Assembly (NCBI GenBank): GCA_014621425.1
Contig: JAANBB010000009.1
Coordinates: forward strand, 310,001 to 374,000
From: Cylindrodendrum hubeiense
Lineage: Eukaryota; Ascomycota; Sordariomycetes; Hypocreales; Nectriaceae
DNA: 64,000 bases
Direction: 5' to 3'
Below, piece after piece: positions 1 through 11,768 of the stretch. Under the pieces are notes generated by a model. The model made no database searches, was not told the origin of the DNA, and worked only from the letters and a program-made list of their open reading frames with translations. Made by a program: the position numbers and the translations under genes. Position 1 is the stretch's first letter. Every line of letters starts with the position of its first letter.

Positions 1-1000
1 TAGCAGCTCGACTATCATATTATGACCTTTCATAGCTGCCTGTGATAGTGGCGTTTGACTGTTGTTGTCCTTCGAGTTGAGGTCGATACCATCCTTCTCA
101 AGCAGCCTCTTCACTACTATATCATGCCCCATCTCTGCTGCCCGTGCCAGTGGTGTTTGGCCGTCCTCATCCTTCAGGTCTAGATTGATGTTCTCTTTTA
201 TGAGTGGTAGCTCTGCTACTTTATCATAACTCATCTCAGCTGCCCATGCCAATAGTATTCGATTATCTTTATCCCTTAGATCTAGATCGATTCCCTCTTT
301 TGCAAGTAGCAGCTCTACTATTGTATCATGACCTTTTAGAGTTGCCTGTAATAATAGTGTCCGGCCGTTATTATCCTTTGAATTGAGGTTGATGCCGTCC
401 TTCTCAAGCAGCCTCTTTACTACTGCTTTATGTCCCATCTCTGCTGCCCTTGCCAGTGGCGTTTGGCCAAAGTTATTCTTCGAATTTAAACCAATGCCCT
501 CTGTTTCAAGTAGCAGCTCAGCCAATTCTGCATTGCCCTTCTCTATTGCCCATAATAGTGGTGTTTTATTGTCATTATCCTTTGAGTTTGGATCGACGCC
601 CTCTTTCGCAAGCAGTAGTTCTACTACTGCCACATGCCCCTCTTCCACTGCCAATGCCAGTGGTGTTCGACCGCCCTTATCTTTGGAGTCTGGATCGATG
701 CCATCTTCTGCAAGCAGTAACTTTACTACCGACACATGCCCCTTTTCTGCCGCCCACCACAGTGCCGTCCGACCGTTGCTGTCCTTGGAATATGGACGAA
801 CGCTGTAACTTGTAAGTAGTAGCCTCACTACTGCCTCGTGTCCCTTCTCTGCCGCCCATGACAGTGGCGTCCGACCTGCATTGTCTTTGGAGTCTGGATC
901 GATGCCATCTGCTGCAAGTAACACCTGTACTATTTCCTCATATCCCCTCTCTACGGCCATAGATAGGGGGGTCCGGCCACGGTAATTCTTCTCATTGACA
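1..1000. repeat. Tandem ~102-bp ankyrin-coding repeats
   Basis: The coding array repeats at DNA level about every 102 bp. For example, 87-164 and 390-467 differ at about 10 of 78 positions. Such likeness suggests recent amplification or gene conversion. Confidence 0.75.
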
Positions 1001-1071
1001 TCTTTGCCTTCGTTGATCAATTTCTCCACGTTGCTTCTCTTGCCCGTTAAGACTCCTGTTTGGAGAGACAT
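1..1071 (-). CDS. Ankyrin-repeat protein, 3' end outside window
   Basis: The minus strand stays open from an ATG at 1071 to the window edge and encodes about ten consecutive ankyrin repeats of roughly 34 residues, preceded by a half-repeat cap. Each shows the G-x-TPL-x-A-A-x-x-G-H core followed by a V-x-x-LLL helix, for example NAGRTPLSWAAEKGHEAVV. The units are unusually alike, both as protein and as DNA. Ankyrin stacks bind proteins; in fungi such arrays often form the C-terminal sensor of NLR-like or HET-linked proteins, but no NACHT, HET or F-box part is visible here, so the role is unknown. The start is uncertain: the frame stays open upstream of 1071 to a TTTAG acceptor-like site at 1173-1171, with plausible coding residues in between (for example YSLLSTINHWEILAK), so an earlier exon may exist. 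No upstream exon could be found before the TATA-like box near 1430. Confidence 0.8.
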   Translation of the reverse strand, partial: MSLQTGVLTGKRSNVEKLINEGKDVNEKNYRGRTPLSMAVERGYEEIVQVLLAADGIDPDSKDNAGRTPLSWAAEKGHEAVVRLLLTSYSVRPYSKDSNGRTALWWAAEKGHVSVVKLLLAEDGIDPDSKDKGGRTPLALAVEEGHVAVVELLLAKEGVDPNSKDNDNKTPLLWAIEKGNAELAELLLETEGIGLNSKNNFGQTPLARAAEMGHKAVVKRLLEKDGINLNSKDNNGRTLLLQATLKGHDTIVELLLAKEGIDLDLRDKDNRILLAWAAEMSYDKVAELPLIKENINLDLKDEDGQTPLARAAEMGHDIVVKRLLEKDGIDLNSKDNNSQTPLSQAAMKGHNMIVELL

Positions 1072-1173
1072 CTTCGCTAGGATTTCCCAATGGTTGATAG
1101 TGGAGAGAAGAGAATAATCCCGAATTCGTGGAAAGAGAGCAGAGTTGCCTTGCAGTGAATCGAACAAGGACTA

Positions 1174-1730
1174 AATATTGATTAAAGCTTTAGGTATTGA
1201 CGACAGCTTGGGGCAGGTGAGCACGTCTGGCTTTACCCCGCGCAGCCTGATTGGAAATGATAATTGTCGCGTCGCGTCGCGGTGCGTTCAGGCTCTCATT
1301 TATCACTCGCAGGCACAGCCATGTGATTGGATTTAGCCAATAAGAAGCCTAGGCTAGAGGCATCTACGTGTTCGAGGCGCAGCTCACATGATGCTGACCA
1401 AGTGTGCATCAGGGAAGGGAAACCAGTTTTTATATAGGGACCAAATAGGGTAGCACGATAGAACTTGAAAGCAACCTTTTCATTTCCATTGGATTCCTTC
1501 CTTAAACAAGCTCGTAATAACCCATCTACTTCACTGTCTAGTTCAGCGGATATGCTAACCGGCCTACCGGCCTCTTTCAGTGCATCGGAACTTGGGCAGC
1601 ATGCCTAGCAGTAGTGCCTAGAAGGCCATCAATGTTCGAAGAAATGCCGCCCAATAGTGAACCATCATGTCAAGCTTCATGACGTCTCCCCATTCCCATC
1701 GTACTGCATCGTACTGTCGGTATGAGCTCC
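1174..1730. other. Intergenic, no gene seen
   Basis: About 560 bp between the 5' side of the ankyrin gene and the 3' end of the oxidase gene. It holds the TATA/CCAAT elements noted separately and otherwise nothing recognisable. Short open frames here lack family features. Confidence 0.6.
1326..1435 (-). promoter_or_regulatory. Putative promoter of the ankyrin gene
   Basis: On the minus strand a TATATAAAAA box lies at 1435-1426. ATTGG (1326-1330) and CCAAT (1337-1341) lie close by on opposite strands. The elements sit 255-365 bp before the ankyrin ATG at 1071. Assignment by position only. Confidence 0.35.
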
Positions 1731-3256
1731 TCACTTGGCCGGCTGCACACTCTGCGGGTTGCTGAACAGGTCTTTCGGATCCCACTCCTTCTTCACGTCT
1801 CTCAGCCGTGGCAGCTGGCTCCCCCAGTACACCTCCGTTGCCTCCGCCCGGTCCATCTCCGTGTCGATGTATCCGGCATATGTCGAATTGGCCCCCGGCG
1901 CCCCGTCCTGAATCTTGGTATGCACACCTTCCAGAAACTCCCGTATCGTATCTGACACCTTCGGCACACCCACAGCGTACGATTGATACATCATAATCTT
2001 GTCCCTGTGTGGATATGCCGTCGCGTTAGCCGCCATGTCCGCCATGGCCCCACCCTCCGAGTTGAAGATGATGGCCCAAAGCACCGTCCCGCGGTCCGCG
2101 TCATCCATATAGTCGAACACCTCCGTGATGGTGTCATTGGACAAGAGATCCTCCTTTCGGAACGCCAGAGACTTGCTGTAAAAGGGTGTTGACAGATCAC
2201 TAATCGACAACAATTCCACCTCAGCCTGGTGTCCGAGACTCCCCAGCCAGTCTGTCAGCATTATCCCATCACTGTCCTTGCCGCCTCCGGGTATCTTGTC
2301 CGGGATTCCTGACTCATTGTACTCTTCCTCGGTGCCGTAGAAGGTTCCCGTAATGATCGCGCCGAGTGGTTGAGCGATGAACTGTGACGAGAATCGTCGG
2401 TCCAGGTCTGCATCGCCAATCAACTCCTGCCACTTTTGATATACGGGTGCCATATCGGATTGAGAGCCAAAGGTTAGGCTATAGGTGTATTCGATGACAT
2501 CGCCAGGCTCCGGGTGTGTCCGCACCACGAACTCTGTAATGACGCCAAAGCTAGCTCCCGCTCCGCGAAGGGCCCAGAAGAGATCTTCGTTTTCGGTCTC
2601 ACTTGCTCGTTGGATAGCGCCGTCTGCTGTAACGACCTCCACCTCCACCACGTGGTCAAGTGCGCTTCCCCACATTCTCGACATCGGCCCTAGGCCGCCC
2701 TATGTCTCGTGTTAGATATGGACAGCATGATGGAGATCGCAACTTACAATCGTGGCGTGTCCTCCGATACCCACACCGGGACATGTTCCATGAGCCATTG
2801 CTCTGCCCCCATTGTCATGCAGGTGCTCATCCAACTTGCCTAGCCGTGTCCCAGCCCCAACAGTCGCATGCCAGGTCTCCTTGTTCATGCTAAAACTTTT
2901 CAGGTTTACCAAGTCAAGCACCAACGCGCCATCCTCTCCTCCCAGCCCAAGGTTTCTGCTCTTCGTCAATTGCCATCTTCTTAAGCACAGACACATAGTA
3001 CTTACCCATATGAGTGACCGCCCGATTTGGCCTGGACCTTGAACCCATTCTCTGTCGCGCACTTCACCGCGTCGGCAACGTCTTGCGCATTATCGGGTCG
3101 TAGAACGGCCGCAGGGGTGACCGGTACGTCGAGATTGTACGGCTTTACCCAAGAGATCTGGTACAGCGGATCGCTTGGATACGAAACGCAGTCGGTTCGG
3201 TTGCCGCAGATGGCGTCGAGGCACGTCTTGCCGGGGGAGCTCTGACCACTGCCCAT
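1731..3256 (-). CDS. FAD-linked carbohydrate oxidase (BBE-like, AA7 type)
   Basis: Exons at 3256-3006, 2955-2748 and 2699-1731 join to a 475-residue protein; both introns have GTAAGT donors. It belongs to the vanillyl-alcohol-oxidase fold (FAD_binding_4, residues about 45-200) with a C-terminal berberine-bridge segment (WDPKDLFSNPQSVQP near the end). Two flavin attachment sites are visible: His81 in GGHSYG and Cys142 in GTCPGVGIGGHATIGG. This is the bicovalent FAD pattern of glucooligosaccharide and chitooligosaccharide oxidases, which oxidise reducing-end sugars to lactones and release hydrogen peroxide. No signal peptide is evident on the chosen start MGSGQSSPGK, although many relatives are secreted; an upstream exon is possible. 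Substrate cannot be deduced and could also be a secondary metabolite. The catalase gene upstream on the same strand suggests peroxide handling. Confidence 0.88.
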
Positions 3257-4219
3257 TATGTTGATAGGGATGAAAATTGAAACGTCAACGATGGGTACGT
3301 TGGATATTTAGGGAAATAGAAAACGCGCGATGTAATTCCAGGGTATGATAATAAGCATAAAGACGGGATGAGGTTGCACGAGCATACGTTCCAGAGACAG
3401 TGTCTGTGATTCATTTAAGCAGGAACCTGTCAGTGCCCGTCTCACCTTCAGCAATCGCTCATCCATCGCCTTCCAGCAATCACCCGTCACCTTAAAATCC
3501 CATAATCCCTGCTATGCCATCCGACGACAGCAATTCGCTGAGGATCCGGATCCTGGTTTGTATCAGGTGCCAAGATGGTGATGGAAGCAAGTCATTGGAG
3601 AGCTCGTTAATTACAGTCGTCATTCTGCATGCCAATCTTGGTCACGAAGCCTAAATTCCGTATGCTGCGGCGCAGCAACTGGGCGCTAATGTTGCTCGGG
3701 TAAAGCATAATACCTTGTCATTCTTGTTTTGAAACGGGCGAGGATCCTGGAGCGTCGCACTCTTGATGAAACGAGACGCTACGTCGCATCTGGGAATGTT
3801 GCACATCATATGTCCTATGCTATGGCCGCACGTGTCAAAGTGGGAACCAAACAAACGCTTTCCATGAACATTGCCTCTAGCGCAGTCTTTTCTTCATCAT
3901 CTGAATGGTCTCGGTTCTTTTCTTCAGCAAATTAGTGGTGTGTTTTCCCTCGCCGTCCAATTCACTTCGCAGTTTACTTGACTTCCAGATACTCCACTTA
4001 ATCCCCTAGGTCAGTGCCCTATCAAGCATGGCTTAAAGCGACCTTCGGACTCATAATCCCTTTATTATCGGAGATGGATACTCAATATCATTCACCACAT
4101 GTGGCAGTTCTCGATTATCAATAGGGCCAAATCATAGAAAATTATCCGAAATAAAATCTGCTCATCAAACCTAGACATACATCATCGCATGAGACTGTGA
4201 CCTAACTCCATGGTCAACA
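3257..4219. other. Intergenic, no gene seen
   Basis: About 960 bp between the catalase stop and the oxidase start, both on the minus strand. It must hold the catalase 3' UTR and the oxidase promoter. No convincing coding frame or RNA gene was found. Confidence 0.6.
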
Positions 4220-6491
4220 TCAATACGCTACCATCGTGCTGAGTCCATCCAACTCCCTCTGCCAACATCGGTGCTGGCTCATTACATAAACAAATCTCTC
4301 CAGGAAGCCCTTGGCGCTCTTTGCCACAGTCACTATCTCCTTCAGGCTCTCGGGGTGCGCGTTCTTAAGCGTTACAACGCCATAGCTCTCTACAGCTTCA
4401 GTATCATTGGCGGTCGAGAGCATCACCCCGGGTAACTGAATTGCCTTTTCCAAGAGGTGCACAGCTTCACCAGTGGCTCCGATAGCCTTCAAGTGACCGA
4501 ATGCCTCTCTGACGTAATGGAGCGCACGGCCGTTATTGGAGAGAGTCTTGATTGACTCTTCACCACCAGGGATGAAGATGGCATCAAACATGGTGCTTCT
4601 TTGGCCCTCGAGATGGTGATCGGGCACGATGCCCTTGTCGGTCGAGGGGTTCTGGTCAGCCGCGAATATGGGCGAACGGCGGGTCCCAATGACTATGGGG
4701 GTGGCTTTGAGGATTTTCAAAGCTTCATAAACAGCGTTGAACTCAAAGGCATCAAACCCATCGGCGATGATGATAGCGACACGTCGAGAATCGATCCTGG
4801 GCTTCTCGTCGATAAATTCCAGTTGACTCAAGCCCTTTGATGTCCGGCAATGGTTGGCACGGCCAAGCTGCTGGGGGACAGGCCCACCGACCATATTTGC
4901 TACTGTCTGCGCAAGGGTTAGGTCAATATCTGCCAGGCGCTGTGACATCCTCTCATAGACGACGGGTTCATCGCAGTGATCCAACTCGAAGCACAAGGCA
5001 GCTTGGACATGTGACTTCTCAACTTCGGAGAGCGAGTTATAAAATAGCTGTGCTTGGGATATGTGGTCTTTGAACTTGACGCTCTTGGCCCGTTCCTTGA
5101 TGCCTTGTACTTTCTGAGGATAGTCGATATAGGCGCCTTCCTCCTCAGTTGCAGGTGGTTGGGCCTCAAATCGGTTGGGCCAATAGTTGACTTTGCCCTT
5201 GGATATGGTGTGCCTCATAGCGCCATCTCGGTTGAAGTTCATCACAGGACATACAGGCTTGTTGATGGGCAACTCCTGCCAGTTAACTCCCAATCTACTG
5301 AGCTGGGTATCAAAGTAGGAGAAGTTTCGGCCCTGAAGGAGCGGGTCATCTGAGAATCCAATACCAGGGACGATGTGACCAGTGCAAAAGGCAACTTGCT
5401 CTGTCTGGGTGAAGAACTCATCGACATTGCGATTAAGTTCGATCTCGCCGATGTAGCGGACAGGAATGAGATCCTCAGGCCAGACTTTAGTCGCATCCAG
5501 GATATCAAAGTCGAAGTCATGTTCATTCGACTCCGGGATGGTTTGGATGCCAAACTTCCACTTAGGAAACACGCCATTGTCAATGGCCTCAATCAAATCC
5601 TTACGATGGAAGTCTGGGTCCTGGCCTGCCAACTTGAGAGCCTCATCCCAGACCAAGGAGTGCACACCAAGCTCAGGAGTAAAGTGGAATTTGACAAAGT
5701 GACGCTCGCCCTTGGCATTGATGAGCGTGAAGGTGTTGACACCGAAACCCTGCATCATTCTGTATGAACGAGGGATCGCACGGTCCGACATGGCCCACAT
5801 TGCCATGTGCGTTGCTTCCGAATGCATGAAAATAAAGTCCCAGAAGTTGTTGTGGGCCGACTGCGCCTGGGGCACCTCGTTGTGTGGTTCCGGCTTGCCC
5901 GCGTGGATAATGTCTGGGAACTTTATGGCGTCCTGGATAAAGAAGACTGGAATATTGTTTCCCACAATGTCCCAGTTTCCCTCCTCAGTGTAAAACTTGA
6001 CAGCAAAGCCTCGGACATCGCGGACTGTATCTGCAGAGCCTCTGCTTCCAAGAACAGTTGAGAATCGCAAGAATAGTGGTGTCTCGCGAGAGGTGTCCGT
6101 GAGGATCCCAGCATGGGTGACGTCCTCCGCAGATTCAAGGAGCTTAAAGGTTCCAAATGCTCCAGTTCCTCGGGCGTGAACAGCTCGTTCAGGAATGCGT
6201 TCATGATCAAAGCGGTGAATCTTTTGTCATAAGTTAGCTGAAGGAATTAGAAACAAAGGGGCTTGCCAATACCTTCTCACGGGCAAAGCCATCTTCCAAC
6301 AAACCAGGCCCAATTTGGTCTCCGTTGTTTACCCTCAGCCAGTCATCAGTGCTGTTCTGTTTGGTACCAAAGTCCGTTGTGATCCTTGTGTTCTGGTTGG
6401 GCTCCACCATGTTGGACGCAAGTTGGGCGTTCTTGTCTTTCGTTGAGCCCATGACTGCTTGTTTGATGGATTCGGCGATAGTGTCTGCCAT
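4220..6491 (-). CDS. Large-subunit monofunctional catalase with DJ-1-like C-terminal domain
   Basis: Two exons, 6491-6273 and 6220-4220, give a 739-residue heme catalase that splits hydrogen peroxide to water and oxygen. The length matches clade 2 large-subunit fungal catalases. Visible catalytic residues are His88 in AVHARGTGAFG, Asn161 in DIVGNNIPVFFIQDA, and the proximal heme ligand Tyr375 in GRNFSYFDTQ. From about residue 553 a class I glutamine-amidotransferase/DJ-1-like domain follows (RRVAIIIADGFDAFEFNA), typical of this clade. No signal peptide is present (MADTIAESIKQAVMG), so an intracellular enzyme of the spore-catalase type (Aspergillus CatA, Neurospora CAT-1) is more likely than a secreted one. 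The intron (GTATTG donor, AAAAG acceptor) falls just before IHRFDHER. The gene is divergent from the phosphoketolase. Confidence 0.95.
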
Positions 6492-7439
6492 TCTGTGTCA
6501 CTTTTAGTCGTGTTACGCACAAAGGCACCAATTCAATGAGACCAAGATTTTCAGTTAGGTCATTAAGTCTCTCTCTCACTTATATGCTAAAAACTCTTAA
6601 TGGCATACTTCACGTCGGTTCGAAAAAGCACGTTGTACTGACGTCAAGCAAACGTTCCTTCTCCCGTGTCAAGCGGGGGAGTGCAACCCACATCAGGCGG
6701 ATCAATGAGTCTGAATACCTCTAATGGTAATGTTCTACGTCGTACTCGCTGTCATACACTCCCAACACCATCATCCATTGCTACTAATCATTCGGCATTT
6801 GCGGCGAAAATGAGGGGGTGGTGATTATTGCGCAAAATGTTGACGTAATTGAACTCCAAAGCCGTGTGAATGTCCGGAGGTCTCCTCCGGACGGTCGGTT
6901 CGGCCCCACCTGGGTATTCCACGTCGCCAACATCAACGAATCGGCCATCAAGAGTTTGTAATAGAACCGGAAATCTCGATGACTTTGAACTCTCTTGATC
7001 CTCCACTAGCGAGGACTTCCCGAAGCGACGGCTTCTATTCACACCATCATCCCTCACTTCGTGTCATCAACAGTATTTCGGAAATAACGAGCTGCTGGTT
7101 GGTCGCCTTCGCTTTATCTCTCTCCCTATTCTTGAATTATCCCTGGAGGCTTGAATAAGTTCGCATGATTCGCTATTCATGCAGGTCGACCATGTTATAT
7201 CCGGAAGCGGGGAATCGGTCGCCTCGACGTCATCTGCGTCATCTGCGTCATCTGCGTCATCGAAAGCGAACGACTTATGTGCCAAGCTATTCTTCGCCAA
7301 CCAATATGATAATCCCAAGCAAAATGATGATTTCACTCTTTCATTCTAATCTCCGTGTTTCGATTTGCCAACTTCGTCGTTTTCTATCTGAAGCCTCCCA
7401 TTTACCAATACTCCATCAAGCCGCAGGTGACCATCCAAA
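6492..7439. promoter_or_regulatory. Shared divergent promoter interval, catalase / phosphoketolase
   Basis: The 948 bp between the two divergent ATGs must carry both promoters. A 9-bp tandem repeat lies at 7228-7262. No coding frame with family features was found. Specific factor sites were not assigned. Confidence 0.55.
7228..7262. repeat. 9-bp tandem repeat (CGTCATCTG)
   Basis: CGTCATCTG is repeated three times and followed by a partial fourth copy, about 180 bp before the phosphoketolase ATG. Confidence 0.9.
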
Positions 7440-10115
7440 ATGCCAGGAGAATTAATCGACAGACCAAATCCACCCCCACTACCGAGTCAACTACCGAATG
7501 AGACTTTGTATCTTGCTGCTAGAGTTCCAAAAATCCACTTGGACCCGAATGTATCACAGTCCTTGAAAGATTTCCAACATGCGGCCTGTTACATCGCAGG
7601 GGGTGAGTCTCGATGCATTGGCAACCCAAATGAAGGAGAGCATGACTAATAGTTGGAAGCTATGATATTTCTCAAAGACAATGTAATGATTGAAAGGGAT
7701 TTGCAGCTTGAAGATGTCAAGCCACGGTTACTAGGTGTGTAGCCAAGCCAGCATTTCTCATGTGGAGCTAACAATACCAGGCCACTGGGGAACTTGCCCT
7801 GGTATCATCCTTGTGTGGTCTCATCTCAACCTCTTCATTCGAAAGCATGACCTCGATGTCATGTTTGTTATTGGCCCAGGGCATGGTGCCCCGGCTGCCT
7901 TGGCCGCCCTTTGGCTTGAGGGATCGTTGGGGAGGTTCTTCCCTGATCAGTATCCCATCGATAAAGGTGGATTGAAAAGTCTCATCTCGGGTTTCTCGGT
8001 CCCAGGAGGTTTTCCCAGGTAAGTCTCAATCCATTGGTATCGGTCAGTGGCTCACAGGCCTAGTCACATAAATTCTGAAACCCCAGGCGCCATTCATGAG
8101 GGTGGTGAACTGGGCTATGCACTTGCTGTCTCCTTCGGTGCCGTAATGGACAACCCTGATTTGATAGTCACATGTCTTATCGGTGATGGGGAGGCGGAGA
8201 CCGGTCCAACCGCAGCGTAAGTATTTCTTATTTTATAAAGCCCATGGTTCAAACGCTAACTCGTACGCAGAGCTTGGCATTTGACCAAGTATCTAGACCC
8301 GGTGGAGTCTGGGGCTGTAATTCCCATCTTGCATGTCAATGGATTCAAGATTAGCGAACGTACCATATTCGGCTGCATGGACGACAAAGAGCTAATCTGT
8401 CTGTTCACCGGGTATGGTTATCAGGTAGCCATCGTGGAAACACTCGAATTGATTGACATCGAACTCGCCAGCACACTGGATTGGGCCTTGGGTGAGATCA
8501 AAAAGATCCAGTTGGCTGCCCGCAGCGGAAAGCCGATTTTGAAGCCACGGTGGCCAATGATTATTCTCCGATCACCCAAGGGCTGGACTGGACCGAAGAA
8601 AGTGGATGGTGAGTTTATCGAGGGCTCTTTTCGCTCTCACCAGATTCCGGTCCCCAATGCGAACAAAGACGAAGATCATCTGAGGATCCTCCAATCTTGG
8701 CTTCAAACCTATGATCCCAGTAGATTGCTCAAAGATGGCATGCCAGCAAAGAGCATTCTCGACATCATACCTGAGAAAGACTCCAAGAAGCTCGGACAGC
8801 TGAAGCAAACATACGACTCATATCAGCCGCTAAATATGCCCGACTGGAAAAACTTCGCTGTCGAAAAGTTTCAGCATGTCAGTTGCATGCAGGAGACGGG
8901 CAAATTCCTAAATGAGGTCGTCCTCAACAACCCCAAGAGTTTCCGAATCTTCTCTCCTGATGAGTTGGAGAGTAACAAACTGGGCGATGTTCTCAAAAAT
9001 ACCGGTCGAAACTTTCAGTGGGATGAGTATGCTCGCGCAAACGGCGGTCGCGTCATCGAAATTCTCTCGGAGCACTGCTGTCAGGCACTTCTCTCGGGCT
9101 ATACATTGACAGGTCGCACGGGCCTGTTTCCAAGCTATGAGTCGTTCTTAGGCATCATTCATACGATGATGGTCCAGTACTCTAAGTTCAACAAAATTGC
9201 CCAAGACGTCAAGTGGAGAGGTGATCTCAGCTCCATTAACTACCTTGAGACAAGTACTTGGGCCCGCCAGGAGCACAACGGCTTCTCGCATCAGAATCCT
9301 TCCTTTATTGGAGCCGTGCTGAACCTGAAGCCAGAAGCTGCCCGGGTCTATTTCCCGCCAGATGCCAATTGCTTCCTCAGCACGATACATCATTGTCTCA
9401 AGTCGAGAAACTACGTCAACCTGATGATTGGTTCGAAGCAACCAACCGCCGTCTTCCTGTCAGCCGAGGATGCTGCAGAGCACTGTAAAAAAGGCGCATC
9501 GATCTGGAAGTTTGCATCGAACGATGGTGGGCACACCCCCGACGTCGTCATTGTGGGGGTTGGCGTTGAAGTGACGTTCGAGGTGGTCAAAGCAGCTGAG
9601 CTGCTCAGAGCTTTGCTGCCAGACCTACGGGTTCGCGTCGTCAATGTCACCGACTTGATGGTCCTCGCAGCTGAATCGCACCACCCTCACGCGCTCAGCC
9701 ACACTCATTTCCAAGATTTGTTCACAGAAGACCGGCCGGTGTGCTTCAATTACCACGGGTATGCAACTGAGCTCCAGGGCCTGTTGTTCGAGCGCCCGCG
9801 TTTGGACAGGATTAGTGTCAAAGGATACAATGAGGAAGGCAGTACGACCACTCCTTTCGATATGATGCTAGTCAATTCTGTGAGCAGGTTTGATGTCGCT
9901 GCGAGGGCGATCAAGGGTGCCACCAAGCATAATGAAAAGGTGAAAGAGAAGCTCGACGAGGTATTGAAGGAGATTGAAAAGAGGGTGCTGGAGGTAAAGC
10001 AATACATTAGCACCCAGGGCAAAGGTAATGTTCACAGCTTATATCTTTCTGATGAATTGAACATGCTAATATGCAACCAGATCCCGAAGACTTGTACGAC
10101 ATGCCTAAATTTTAG
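7440..10115 (+). CDS. Phosphoketolase (xylulose-5-P / fructose-6-P)
   Basis: Six exons (7440-7602, 7660-7734, 7781-8018, 8064-8216, 8271-10024, 10081-10115) encode 805 residues, the usual size of XFP enzymes. The thiamine-diphosphate enzyme cleaves xylulose-5-P, and often fructose-6-P, with phosphate to acetyl-phosphate plus a sugar phosphate, a cytosolic bypass toward acetyl units. Seen in sequence: the N-terminal XFP part with [31 protein letters not shown] and the ThDP/Mg motif [13 protein letters not shown] near residue 200, LHVNGFKI, and the C-terminal part with [17 protein letters not shown]. The 35-nt last exon gives the family's usual ending [11 protein letters not shown]; without this splice the frame would run on to 10176 with an atypical tail. 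Start [10 protein letters not shown] fits the family. Some positions are less usual ([10 protein letters not shown]), so this may be the second, divergent fungal paralogue. Confidence 0.93.
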
Positions 10116-11768
10116 GGGAAAGACATACAGCGAGAGGCCTCAAACATTTCTAGTAATAGCAAGTGCGAATAATTGACTGGAGTGGCATATCTCATTCAGA
10201 TTTGGTTTACGCTGCTGCCTGAGAACACGAGCAACGGTGAATTGAAACAAAATAAGGTCGTTTAATGGGGCTACGGCTTACTCCGGCTTGAAGGAGGTTT
10301 ATCGCTCAAAGTTGGTTAAATAGCTATGGGGGAATTGCTGTTGCCTGAGTAAAAGCGGTGAGAAATGAAACAGCGGCGACGTGTTCGAGGCTGAGGCCGT
10401 CAGGCAGCCGAATTCAAGAATTTGAGATCAAGAATCGATGAGATACAAAACAATAGTCAAGTTTCTTTAGTGAGGCGAATTGATTCATCAAGCGACTCTT
10501 ATTACTTCAACTTTAATTACTTCAATTACCCAGTCCTTACATTATCCATTGGTTTCACTTCGACCGAGTTCAGCCCAGTTTCGCCTTCGACTATATTCCG
10601 CTCAATTCAAATCGGCTCATGAATATTATCTTATTTATCTTATCTCAACTCATTCTCACTCACCATGCTCACCATTTTGCTCATCGCTTCGCAATGGACA
10701 CGGACTCGCAAAGACCCGTCCTTACATATCACCCACCAACCTCAAATCGACTCCTCTCATGGGCCGGATTCTGGTAGCCCACAGGGTGACCAGTCGTCTC
10801 CGTCCACGGAACTCCGTCGTTGCGCTTAAATTTTCGGGAGGGAGGGACTATATAAGGAGTTTGTTAGGTTTGGATTTAGCTGTGGGATGAATTATTCTAG
10901 TTGATCAGACTGTGTATTCAACAATCTAACTTATAGACGCAGCATGCAACAGAATTAAGCGTGAGACATTCTTAGTATCCGCCTGCAGTTAAACCAACCT
11001 AAAAAGTTCATTGTCTGTTGCAGCTGCGCAATCATTGGAAAGAATGAATGGTCTCCTCCGTATTTCAGTTCAGGTGCGAAGTCTGCATCAAGGCTATAGG
11101 GTAGGGACGGTAAAGCATCATGGCTACGTTACGACCATAAAGGAGATTTAATGAAATCCATTGTATTCTCTATCCCCAAAAAAATATACCTTGCATGTTT
11201 GTTCCCAGTAAAGAAAAGAAGAAGAAAATTTCAAGTATTAAGAAACGCCGTCAGACGGAGAAACAGCGGGATGATAGAGGCATGGCCGTATTGGTGCCAT
11301 GGCCCTATTCCGTGTAGCCCGCCGTCCTACCATAAATTGGTATTCGTAGATCCGTCCTATCAGTCAAGTGCTCACTAAAAGACCATCAATCTTGCCGCAG
11401 CAATCAGCTTCCATTACTTCAACCCCGCGCCCCAGCGACTTTTTTTCTTTCGGTCGAGCACCGACTTGTTTTCATGGCTGCGCTCATCCTAGGTGTTAGA
11501 GCACGATCCAGCCACAAGCAGCAAAAAAGAGTAGCGACTGGGTCTGTGGCGGCGCTTTCCTAACCGGAAAACGACCGTGCCACGAGCCTTCCCTTCGCCG
11601 CAGAAATACGAGAGCATAGGGGTAAGCGTGGCCAAAGCCAAGGAACGCCACCACTCAGCTCGTACCCAACTTAGAGTCGACGACATGCGAGCCTGACTCC
11701 GACAGACAACGTGGCTCTTTCATTATCATCATCATCATCACGGGCATCGGCATCATCGTCGGATCGCC
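10116..11768. other. Intergenic, no gene seen
   Basis: About 1.65 kb between the 3' ends of two convergent genes. It includes a T/A-rich stretch near 10440-10640 and an A-rich stretch near 11170-11240. No supported gene. Confidence 0.6.
11721..11740. repeat. (ATC)n microsatellite
   Basis: A short ATC/TCA trinucleotide run just beyond the stop codon of the dehydrogenase gene. Confidence 0.8.
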
